From positions 1-8,336 of the forward strand of contig JALUTC010000177.1 in assembly GCA_027058345.1 (NCBI GenBank): a stretch of DNA of 8,336 bases, given 5' to 3'. Of the stretch, positions 1-6,320 are shown piece after piece. Made by a program: the position numbers and the translations under genes. The notes under the pieces are model-generated. The model ran no database searches, was not told where the DNA came from, and saw only the letters and a list, made by a program, of their open reading frames with translations. The stretch is from an archaeon. Its GTDB lineage: Archaea; Hydrothermarchaeota; Hydrothermarchaeia; JALTZZ01; JALUTC01. Position 1 is the first letter of the stretch, and each line of letters opens with the position of its first letter.

Positions 1-7
1 TATTTAT

Positions 8-29
8 CCTTAAATTTATATTTTTAAGG
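8..29. repeat. 7-bp inverted repeat in left-edge non-coding DNA
   Basis: CCTTAAA at 8-14 is matched by TTTAAGG at 23-29 around an 8-base AT-only centre. It lies in the non-coding stretch 1-84, beyond the stop codon of the exported-protein gene. It could be an operator, a weak hairpin, or a TATA-containing promoter element of a gene outside the window. The sequence alone does not distinguish these, and AT-rich DNA makes such repeats by chance. Confidence 0.35.
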
Positions 30-50
30 GCATATATTTTATGCTTTCCT

Positions 51-62
51 AATTTATAAATT
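51..62. promoter_or_regulatory. Palindromic TATA-like element
   Basis: AATTTATAAATT is a perfect 12-bp palindrome and a good match to an archaeal TATA box on either strand. On the minus strand it would start transcription near position 30 towards a gene left of the window. On the plus strand it would point into the antisense of the exported-protein gene, which is less likely. It is a candidate only, because the gene it would serve is not visible. Confidence 0.25.
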
Positions 63-84
63 TTCCAAACATTTTTCAGTAATA

Positions 85-1284
85 TCATTTTTTTCTAAAC
101 TTTTTATAAACAATTAACCCAAATATTAATAATAGTACGAGGATTACATATTTAAGATTAACACTACTTCCCGTTTCAGAGATATTTACATCCAAATATT
201 CTATCGTTGAATAATTCCTTCCAAATTTGTCAAAATAAGATATATCAAACACCAATTTATACGTACCTGAGACTTCTGGTTTAATATCTATTATTAATGT
301 ATAAGTATCTCTTGGTGCAATATTTCCAATGAAATATTCGTTCCTTAATTTAAATCCTTTTGGAGATTTTACATAAACTCTAACGGATTTTGCTTCCATA
401 TCTCCATAATTTTCCAGCACAATTGTAATCGTAAAGGTTTTCTTTTTTAAAGGAAATTCAGGAGATATATCTAAAGAAGATATCCTGATGATTGGAGGTT
501 TCTTTGGAAATATATAAATTGGTATTATTTTTTCATTGAAATATCCCTTACAATATATGTACAATTTCATCATAACATTTCCCGTTGAATTTGCTTTAAA
601 TGGAAGAACAATCCTCGTTATATTCATTGGTAATATATCGCCAACGTAATATTTACTTTGACCTTCTAGCTTAGATTTAATTCTTAATGAACAATCCTCA
701 ACTTTATTCTTACCATCGTTTATCAAAAATATATTTAGTGAAAAGTCATCTCCATAATTTATTTTGCTAGGAATTGTTCTTACTATTAAAGATATGGATT
801 GTTTTGGAATTACATTTAAAAAGATTGTGAAATTCTCTACCATTAAGTTTCCATAAGGATCCTTGTAAAATAAATTTAGAATAACTGGATACATACCTTT
901 TGGAACATCTAGAACCTTTATAGGTATTGTTATGGAAACGTTCTCACTTTGCAAAACAGCACCAAAATACATGTCCGATACTTCAGCAGCAGAGACCTTC
1001 TTTGTTATAAAATACTTGTCCTTCCACGCTATAACAGCTTTCGAATATATTCTAAGAAATAGATCCCTCGCAAATTCTGTGCCAAGATTTTTAAAAATTA
1101 TTGTTAGATTGTAATCATTGTCTGAAAAAACTTCCTTTGGATAATAATCTATTATAAAAAAGTTATGTCCTGGCATTGCAATCCCTTTCTTTGTTTCTTC
1201 ACTTAAAATAACATAAATATCTTGTGCAAAACACATGTTTAGAAATATAAATATAATGACTAGTATTAGAATGCTACGCATCAT
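85..1284 (-). CDS. Exported membrane-anchored protein with three Ig-like (CARDB/COG1361-type) repeats
   Basis: A 399-residue protein with an N-terminal signal peptide (hydrophobic core about residues 4-19, likely cleavage after CFA at 20), a long extracytoplasmic part, one transmembrane helix (about 377-393) and a basic cytoplasmic tail ending KKFRKK. The outer part looks like three tandem beta-sandwich repeats, about 21-160, 161-262 and 263-370. Each has a hydrophobic strand ending in an N-x-G turn (N66, N189, N292). Repeats two and three later share a YxxGxIxP-like step (about 213-220 and 317-324) and a strand pair. Seven N-glycosylation sequons (N59, N115, N151, N221, N232, N357, N367) fit a surface location. 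This architecture is that of archaeal S-layer-like/CARDB proteins that accompany MacB-type ABC transporters, and a permease of that type is divergent 58 bp away. No Shine-Dalgarno precedes the ATGATG start, so the transcript is probably leaderless or nearly so. The ligand is unknown. Confidence 0.8.
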   Translation of the reverse strand: MMRSILILVIIFIFLNMCFAQDIYVILSEETKKGIAMPGHNFFIIDYYPKEVFSDNDYNLTIIFKNLGTEFARDLFLRIYSKAVIAWKDKYFITKKVSAAEVSDMYFGAVLQSENVSITIPIKVLDVPKGMYPVILNLFYKDPYGNLMVENFTIFLNVIPKQSISLIVRTIPSKINYGDDFSLNIFLINDGKNKVEDCSLRIKSKLEGQSKYYVGDILPMNITRIVLPFKANSTGNVMMKLYIYCKGYFNEKIIPIYIFPKKPPIIRISSLDISPEFPLKKKTFTITIVLENYGDMEAKSVRVYVKSPKGFKLRNEYFIGNIAPRDTYTLIIDIKPEVSGTYKLVFDISYFDKFGRNYSTIEYLDVNISETGSSVNLKYVILVLLLIFGLIVYKKFRKK

Positions 1285-1342
1285 ATATTATTTAAGCCAA
1301 TTATTAAAGAGATTCTTTCAAATAATTATAGAGGAATGATCA
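1285..1342. promoter_or_regulatory. Divergent promoter region between exported-protein and permease genes
   Basis: A 58-bp AT-rich gap between two divergent start codons. ATTATTAAAG around 1300-1309 is TATA-like. On the minus strand its complement (TTTAATAAT) lies about 20-25 nt upstream of the exported-protein ATG, a spacing suited to a leaderless start. On the plus strand it would give a start near 1330, just ahead of the permease ribosome-binding site. The shared spacer suggests co-regulation of the two genes. This is inferred from spacing only. Confidence 0.4.
1331..1334 (+). promoter_or_regulatory. Ribosome-binding site of the permease gene
   Basis: GAGG followed by 8 nt and ATG at 1343. 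It fixes the start over the out-of-frame ATG at 1336. The same motif and spacing precede the Ahb-like gene at 4833. Confidence 0.65.
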
Positions 1343-2503
1343 ATGCTATTTAGAATTATCCTAAGGTATATAACTTATAGGAAATTTAGAACGATATTAA
1401 CAATACTTGGAATAACCGTATCTGTTACATTCCTGATAACAGTATTGGCAATTGGTCAAGGAACAAAGGCAGCGGTTGACAATTTTATAAAAAGCATGGG
1501 TCATGACAAAATCTTTATAACAACGTTTGGCGAAAGGTTAACGGATAAAGATTTCAGAGAAATTTTGAAAATTAAAGGTATAAAATATGCATCGAGAATA
1601 TTAATCATATCTGATATCGTATCTTATAAAGGAGAGAGCAAAATATTGACTATCTATGGTATCGATTCAGAAAATGCAAAACGTGTATTTGGAGATGTTA
1701 GAGGATACAGAATATTGTCTGGTAGATGGTTAATGTACGGAGAAAAATTCTCTGCCGTAGTTGGATACGATGTTGCCAACAATATCTTCTCAAGAAAAAT
1801 AAATGTTGGAGATTTCATATATATAGGAAAATATAAATTTAAGGTTGTTGGAATTTTTCAAAAAACAGGTATAAGTACGAGGGATGGAGTAATATATATA
1901 AATATTGAGACCTTAAGAAGGATTAAAAATTTTAAGGACGAAATATCTTCAATAGCTGTAAAAATTAAGGAAGGAGAAGATATAGAAAGGATAAGGATTG
2001 ATATAAAAAATGCTCTTTCAAAATATCACTCAAAAGAAAATATTGTCGTATTGACTCCAAGAAAACTAAGAGAAGATATAAATAGATTCTTTAATACAAT
2101 ACAGTCGTTCCTATTTTCAATCGTAATCCTATCGTTGATAGTAAGTTCCGTAGGAATTATAAATACGATGCATATGAATATAATAGATAGGAAGAGAGAT
2201 ATTGGAATTATGAAAGCATTGGGTTGTAGTAACTCAAAATTAATTATCCTGGTTTTTCTAGAAGCAATTTTATATGCAAATATAGGATATCTTGCAGGAT
2301 TCTTCTCCGGATTTATAAGTGCGAAGATATTGGAAAAGATTATCGAAGAAAATATTAAAGTTGCAATATTTAAAGCAGGAATATCTATAGAAATGATTGC
2401 AAAATCATATATTCTTGTAATATCACTCAGTATTATTTCTTCTATATATCCAGCATATAACGCTGCAAAAATAGACCCTATAAAAGTTATTAGAGAAGGT
2501 TAA
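1343..2503 (+). CDS. ABC transporter permease, MacB/LolC/FtsX family
   Basis: A 386-residue membrane protein with the classic four-helix MacB-like layout. TM1 is at about 17-37, after a basic N-terminus. A large extracytoplasmic MacB_PCD-type domain spans about 40-245, and TM2-TM4 lie at about 252-275, 298-325 and 353-370. Family marks are the coupling stretch DRKRDIGIMKALG (282-294), which contacts the ATPase, and the C-terminal YPAYNAAKIDPIKVIRE (369-385). Such permeases work as dimers with a LolD/MacB-type ATPase. They drive mechanical export or release of lipoproteins, peptides or envelope material rather than classical transport through a channel. No ATPase gene is in the window. The divergent exported protein with Ig-like repeats is a plausible outer partner. 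Length is normal for the short archaeal members. The gene ends in TAA and overlaps the end of gatD by 4 bp. The family is clear; the substrate is not. Confidence 0.9.
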   Translation: MLFRIILRYITYRKFRTILTILGITVSVTFLITVLAIGQGTKAAVDNFIKSMGHDKIFITTFGERLTDKDFREILKIKGIKYASRILIISDIVSYKGESKILTIYGIDSENAKRVFGDVRGYRILSGRWLMYGEKFSAVVGYDVANNIFSRKINVGDFIYIGKYKFKVVGIFQKTGISTRDGVIYINIETLRRIKNFKDEISSIAVKIKEGEDIERIRIDIKNALSKYHSKENIVVLTPRKLREDINRFFNTIQSFLFSIVILSLIVSSVGIINTMHMNIIDRKRDIGIMKALGCSNSKLIILVFLEAILYANIGYLAGFFSGFISAKILEKIIEENIKVAIFKAGISIEMIAKSYILVISLSIISSIYPAYNAAKIDPIKVIREG

Positions 2504-3744
2504 ATGTATATTGTCCTTTCAGATATTTCACCCGCTATGTTTTTAAGCATGAGCTCTCTCACTTTGTTATAATCCTTTGTCTTTCCCAAAACATACATTA
2601 ATTTTACATATGCAACCTCTGGAAGCATGTCTTCTAAAGGAATTACACCTATCGATAATAATTTCCTTCCTGTTGAATATACGTTCATGTTAACCCTTCC
2701 ATATAATGTTTGAGATGTCATGCATATAATTTTTCCTTGCTCAATCCCCCACTTAAAAACGTCGAGAAGATCTTCAGGAGCATGTCCCAAACCAGTCCCT
2801 TCTATTACTATTCCATCAAACTTTTCAACTATCTTTGCAACAATCTCCTTATCAATTCCAGGAAATATTTTTAAAAGGAATACATTCTCATTCAATTCAT
2901 CGTCAACATATACTTCCTCGCCTTCCTTCCTCTTTCTATAAGGTATAAATGTTTTTATCTTTCCATTCTCAACAATACCTATAGGTAAGGAGTTTATACT
3001 TTTAAAGGCATCCCTTCTAGATGTGTGCATCTTTCTTACTCTAGTCCCTCTATGTATATAACAAGAATCGTCATTACTAGATGAATGCATCACGACCACA
3101 ACCTCAGCTATATCAGATGTTGCAACAATTGTTGCTGAATAAAGATTTAAGAAAGCATCGGTACTAGGTCTATCCGAACTTCTCTGAGAACCTACAAGAA
3201 CTACAGGTTTGTATAAATTTTTGAGCATGAAACTTAAAGCTGCAGATGTGAAATGCATCGTATCTGTTCCATGTGCAATTATTACTCCATAATAACCAGA
3301 GTTTAATATCTCAGCAACCCTTCTAGCAATTTTCTTCCAATGAATGGGTTTCATATTCTCGCTTAAAATATTAAATAGAACCTCGGTGTCTATTCTTGCT
3401 ATATTCATAAGTTCTGGATTGTTCCTCAAAATTTCCTCGGTAGTAAATGCAGGCTTGACAGCACCGGTTTCATAATCTATTTTAGAACTAATCGTTCCTC
3501 CAGTTCCTACGATCATTATTTTAGGAAGAGACTCCTTTTGCTCCAATTTTTCAGATAAGTATTTCTTTTCAATTTTAACATCTCCTATTTCTTCAATCTC
3601 AATCTCATCAATTTTAAAACCAACATTGTAACCATTTTTAAGCTTAATTGTAACATAATTCTTATCCTCTGTCTCATACCTCGGTAATAAATATCCTTCG
3701 AAAATTTTATCTCCCTTTTTTACTCGAACTAGTTTCATAAACAT
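2500..3744 (-). CDS. gatD: Glutamyl-tRNA(Gln) amidotransferase subunit D (asparaginase-like)
   Basis: A 414-residue protein of usual GatD length. It has an N-terminal small beta-barrel domain (about 1-65) and then an L-asparaginase-type domain (about 75-405). GatD releases ammonia from Gln or Asn and channels it to GatE, which amidates Glu-tRNA(Gln) to Gln-tRNA(Gln). Both subunits are archaea-specific. Visible catalytic motifs are GTGGTI with T84, HGTDT with T160 and D161, and K238 in the VRKMHTSRRDAF segment. The 76-residue spacing T84-T160 agrees with characterised GatD. GTGLGHAP (316-323) is also typical. There is no gatE alongside. Two starts are possible: ATG at 3744 or the third codon at 3738. 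The second would sit about 27 nt from a TATA-like element at 3760-3770, so a leaderless start there is possible. The stop shares TTAA with the stop of the convergent permease gene. Confidence 0.95.
   Translation of the reverse strand: MFMKLVRVKKGDKIFEGYLLPRYETEDKNYVTIKLKNGYNVGFKIDEIEIEEIGDVKIEKKYLSEKLEQKESLPKIMIVGTGGTISSKIDYETGAVKPAFTTEEILRNNPELMNIARIDTEVLFNILSENMKPIHWKKIARRVAEILNSGYYGVIIAHGTDTMHFTSAALSFMLKNLYKPVVLVGSQRSSDRPSTDAFLNLYSATIVATSDIAEVVVVMHSSSNDDSCYIHRGTRVRKMHTSRRDAFKSINSLPIGIVENGKIKTFIPYRKRKEGEEVYVDDELNENVFLLKIFPGIDKEIVAKIVEKFDGIVIEGTGLGHAPEDLLDVFKWGIEQGKIICMTSQTLYGRVNMNVYSTGRKLLSIGVIPLEDMLPEVAYVKLMYVLGKTKDYNKVRELMLKNIAGEISERTIYI
3700..3712 (+). promoter_or_regulatory. Possible TATA element of the radical SAM operon, inside gatD
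   Basis: AAAATTTTAT just inside the gatD coding region is the nearest TATA-like string upstream of ATG 3757. It would start transcription near 3730 and leave a leader of about 27 nt without a Shine-Dalgarno. No better match lies at the -26 position needed for a fully leaderless start. This is weak evidence. Confidence 0.25.
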
Positions 3745-3756
3745 TATTTATTTTTT

Positions 3757-4836
3757 ATGAAAATAAAAAGGTTCTATTCGAATAGATACATAGGAAGAAT
3801 ACCTAAAGGATGTAGGGTTTGCTCCAAGGGTGCAAAGCTTGTCTTATTTGTAACAGGGATATGTTATAAAGGATGCTTCTATTGTCCATTGTCTGAGAAA
3901 AGGAGAGGAAAAGATGTTGTTTATGCAAATGAGAGACCTGTTAGAAATGTTGAAGATATATTAGAAGAAGCGAAAATAATGAAAGCTAGAGGTGCTGGAA
4001 TAACCGGTGGAGAACCATATTTAAGATTTGAAAGGGTTATAAAGTTTATAAAACTGTTGAAGAAAAATTTCGGAGAAGATTTCCACATACATATGTATAC
4101 GGCAGTCAACATTCCTAAGAATAAATTAAAGGAATTAAAGGAAGCAGGTTTGGATGAAATCAGATATCATTTATTGGAAATAGAAAGCGATGTTTGGGAA
4201 AGTGTAGAAAATGCATCTTCCTTGGAAATATCTACAGGAATAGAAATACCATCTCTACCAAACGATGAAGAAAGAATTGTTAAAATAATAGAAACTGCAA
4301 AAGAGAGGGGAGCAGAGTTTGTAAATATAAACGAGTTGGAATTTTCTCACACAAATTCTCAGGAACTGATTAAGAGAGGATATAAGTTAAAATCTATGAG
4401 AAGCTATGCAGTTAAATATAGTAGGGAAACTGCATTGAAAGCAATGGAAAGATGCAAAAACCTTAATATAAATATACATTTTTGCAGCTCAAGATTTAAA
4501 GATACGGTACAACTTAAGAATAGATTGAGAAGAATGGCCCGTACAATTAAAAAACCTTTCGAAATTGTGACAAACGATGGTCTATTATTAAAAGGTATAA
4601 TTGAAGATGAAAATAAAGATATATCATTCTTAGAAGACATAATTAAATATATTATAAATAGGTACAAATTTGACGAAAAATATTTTTATTTAAACGTTGA
4701 TAAGAAGAGAATAGAAACCTCTGTAGAAATTGTAAAATTTTTAAGCAAGAATTTTAAAAGAAAGGGTTTAAGATATTATATAATAGAGGAATATCCAACA
4801 TATGATAGAATAGAAACCGAGAGGATTGAATTATGA
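3757..4836 (+). CDS. Radical SAM enzyme of unknown function (COG2108-like)
   Basis: A 359-residue radical SAM protein. The 4Fe-4S/SAM motif CYKGCFYC gives C36, C40 and C43. GITGGEP (81-87) is the SAM-binding GGE motif. The core barrel runs to about 245. The segment around FVTGICYKGCFYCPLSEKRR and the C-terminal EEYPTYDRIETER stretch (344-356) match my memory of a conserved archaeal family described only as related to pyruvate-formate-lyase-activating enzymes. Further cysteines (C19, C22, C233, C243) could ligate an additional cluster or metal. A C-terminal domain of about 95 residues follows the barrel, without a recognisable SPASM pattern. It is not AhbC or AhbD by sequence. The gene overlaps the next by ATGA, so translation is probably coupled. 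Its start is 12 bp from the divergent gatD start, with no Shine-Dalgarno. Membership of the superfamily is certain; the reaction and substrate are unknown. Confidence 0.88.
   Translation: MKIKRFYSNRYIGRIPKGCRVCSKGAKLVLFVTGICYKGCFYCPLSEKRRGKDVVYANERPVRNVEDILEEAKIMKARGAGITGGEPYLRFERVIKFIKLLKKNFGEDFHIHMYTAVNIPKNKLKELKEAGLDEIRYHLLEIESDVWESVENASSLEISTGIEIPSLPNDEERIVKIIETAKERGAEFVNINELEFSHTNSQELIKRGYKLKSMRSYAVKYSRETALKAMERCKNLNINIHFCSSRFKDTVQLKNRLRRMARTIKKPFEIVTNDGLLLKGIIEDENKDISFLEDIIKYIINRYKFDEKYFYLNVDKKRIETSVEIVKFLSKNFKRKGLRYYIIEEYPTYDRIETERIEL
3760..3770 (-). promoter_or_regulatory. Candidate TATA box of gatD, inside the radical SAM gene
   Basis: On the minus strand this reads CTTTTTATTTT. Its centre is about 21 nt from the gatD ATG at 3744 and about 27 nt from the in-frame ATG at 3738. 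The second distance is what a leaderless archaeal transcript needs. It lies within the first codons of the divergent gene. Confidence 0.35.
3773..3786. repeat. Perfect 14-bp palindrome beside the gatD promoter
   Basis: TCTATTCGAATAGA is its own reverse complement. It lies in codons 6-10 of the radical SAM gene and 3 bp upstream of the putative gatD TATA element, at the place where TFB would bind. It could be the site of a dimeric repressor for gatD or for both genes, or a short hairpin at the 5' end of the radical SAM mRNA. Chance remains possible, since a similar-length palindrome occurs inside gatD. Confidence 0.4.
4821..4824 (+). promoter_or_regulatory. Ribosome-binding site of the Ahb-like gene
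   Basis: GAGG in the last codons of the radical SAM gene, 8 nt before ATG 4833. It supports the ATGA overlap start and translation from the same mRNA as the upstream gene. Confidence 0.65.
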
Positions 4837-5285
4837 TCGATGATTTGGATAAGGAAATCTTGTATAGAATACAGAAAGGGTTAAAAATTACAAAGAGACC
4901 ATTTTTGGAATTGGCAAACGAGTTAAAAATTTCCGAGGATGAAGTGATAGATAGAATTAGAAAGATGATAGATTTAGGAATAATTAGGAAATTTGGTCTA
5001 AGAATAGATGTTCAAAAACTTAAATATAAATCAACGTTACTTGCATTAAAGGTGGACGAAAATCTCTTAGAAAAGGTTGCAAGAGAATTAAGTAAATACG
5101 AATCAGTTACACATTGTTATCTGAGAAATGGTTCAAATTATAATTTATGGGTTGTTGTGATAGAAAAGGATTCAGATACATTGGAAAAATTTATAAATAG
5201 TGTTAAGAAAATGAACGGTGTTAAAGAAGTTCTAAACCTACCTGTAAAGAGGAGATTTAAGATAAACGTCGTTTTCAAACCTTAA
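4833..5285 (+). CDS. Siroheme decarboxylase-like protein (AhbA/AhbB, Lrp/AsnC fold)
   Basis: A 150-residue protein with an N-terminal winged-helix-like domain (about 3-60) and a C-terminal alpha/beta domain (about 65-147). A generic search would call it an Lrp/AsnC regulator. Several stretches instead match the siroheme decarboxylase (AhbA/AhbB, NirD/G/H/L) branch: KRPFLELANEL (21-31), GIIRKFGLRID (49-59), VTHCYLR (92-98) followed by NYNLW (102-106), and the end LPVKRRFKINV (136-146). In that branch the protein removes two acetate carboxyls of siroheme to give 12,18-didecarboxysiroheme, a step towards heme or heme d1. H94 corresponds to the conserved His of the THxYxR region. Characterised archaeal and bacterial enzymes usually use two paralogues, and only one is visible here. 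It is translationally coupled to the radical SAM gene, so the two probably act in one pathway. A regulatory role cannot be excluded. The 3' end overlaps fen1 by 11 bp. Confidence 0.75.
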   Translation: MIDDLDKEILYRIQKGLKITKRPFLELANELKISEDEVIDRIRKMIDLGIIRKFGLRIDVQKLKYKSTLLALKVDENLLEKVARELSKYESVTHCYLRNGSNYNLWVVVIEKDSDTLEKFINSVKKMNGVKEVLNLPVKRRFKINVVFKP

Positions 5286-6306
5286 ACCATGCATCCAAAC
5301 TTCTCTGCTTCTTCGAAGGATAAACGGATTCTAATCTTTTCAAAGCATTCTCAACCCTTTCTATTGAGAAATCATGCTCGTCACATAAAAAGCTTATTAT
5401 TTTCTCCCTATCAAATCCAGGAAATTTTATTTCGTATTTGTCTGTTACTTCAGGATTTAAAAATATCTTTTTGATTTCTTCATATGGAAAATCAATCCTA
5501 ACAACATTCCTCCTTGCAATTTCCTCAATACTTTTATACTTTCTTATCAGTTCCAACGCTTTTTTTATGCCTATACCTTTAACTCCATCAGGATTATAAT
5601 CTGTACCTATTAATATTGCAATATCTATAAGTTGCTCCCTTGTCAAATTATTCTTCTTTAAAACTTCTTCCAATAAAATCAATTCAGGCTTAACCTCTAT
5701 ATAAACATTTTTTCTCGGCAATTTCCTTCTACCTGTTATCGCCAAATTCCTAACTAATCTCTTTGCTCCAAATAATAATGAATCGTAATCTTGACTCGCT
5801 GCAGCAAATGCATCTCCTCTTATAACCATATATGCAGCCTGAGCCTCCCCCTCGCTTGGAGCTTGAACATAAGGAATTCCCATATATTCTAGTAATCTCT
5901 TTGCTTGCTCTATCATGCTACTATCAACTCTAGCAGCTCTCATGGCATAGCTTCTAGCCCTTTCTATATCTCCCTCTTTTAAAGCTTTGAGCCATTCCTT
6001 TTCAGCCTCCTCTCTATATTTTTTCCTTTCTTCAATTACCTTTTGCTTTAATTTTGGAGGTTTCCCATCGAAAACATATACAGGTTTTATTCCATTTTCT
6101 AGCAAATTAATTGTTCTATAAAATAGTCCCGATAAGTGACTCGTAATTCTACCTTTCCTATCCATTAATGGTTTTCCATCTTGTTGTCTAATAGAAGATA
6201 GGAATTGATACATAGCATTCAATGCGTCCAATGCAATAATTTTATTCTTCAAATGACTTAACTCAATTTCCCTACCTTCAACTATTTCGGAAAGGTTAAC
6301 ACCCAT
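5275..6306 (-). CDS. fen: Flap endonuclease 1
   Basis: A 343-residue structure-specific nuclease of normal archaeal length. It removes 5' flaps during Okazaki fragment maturation and long-patch base excision repair. It starts with the Met-Gly required at the FEN1 active site. It has the N domain (about 1-100), the arch region (about 85-130) and the I domain (about 130-255). The metal ligands are visible: D27, D80 (VFDGKPP), E152 and E154 (PSEGEAQAAY), D173 and D175 (SQDYDSLLFG), and D236 (GTDYNPDGVKGIG, beginning the helix-hairpin-helix). The C-terminus carries a PCNA-interacting PIP box QRSLDAWF (334-341). The closest look is to Thermococcales FEN1. It follows the uracil-DNA glycosylase gene by 14 bp, so both are probably transcribed together. 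No Shine-Dalgarno lies in this AT-only spacer. The stop overlaps the convergent Ahb-like gene by 11 bp. Confidence 0.97.
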   Translation of the reverse strand: MGVNLSEIVEGREIELSHLKNKIIALDALNAMYQFLSSIRQQDGKPLMDRKGRITSHLSGLFYRTINLLENGIKPVYVFDGKPPKLKQKVIEERKKYREEAEKEWLKALKEGDIERARSYAMRAARVDSSMIEQAKRLLEYMGIPYVQAPSEGEAQAAYMVIRGDAFAAASQDYDSLLFGAKRLVRNLAITGRRKLPRKNVYIEVKPELILLEEVLKKNNLTREQLIDIAILIGTDYNPDGVKGIGIKKALELIRKYKSIEEIARRNVVRIDFPYEEIKKIFLNPEVTDKYEIKFPGFDREKIISFLCDEHDFSIERVENALKRLESVYPSKKQRSLDAWFKV

Positions 6307-6320
6307 ATAATAAATATTTT

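Noticed and set aside
1..27. Possible C-terminal tail of a plus-strand gene (open frame to TAA at 25-27)
   Set aside because: Eight codons cannot show coding character, and other frames also stop within 60 bases.
3122..3135. Perfect 14-bp palindrome GCAACAATTGTTGC inside gatD
   Set aside because: It is in the middle of the coding sequence, far from any start. It encodes a plain Ala-Thr-Ile-Val-Ala stretch, and about one such palindrome is expected by chance in a window of this size.
4404..4667. An 87-codon open frame on the minus strand inside the radical SAM gene
   Set aside because: It is antisense to conserved coding sequence and has no start signal. The hydrophobic look is a shadow of AT-rich Lys codons. 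The same holds for shorter frames at 932-1114, 2720-2941, 3921-4112, 5289-5474 and 7393-7596.
4833..5285. Reading this gene simply as an Lrp/AsnC transcription regulator
   Set aside because: The fold is shared, but the motifs that set apart siroheme decarboxylases are present from end to end. Regulation is kept as an alternative, not as the main call.
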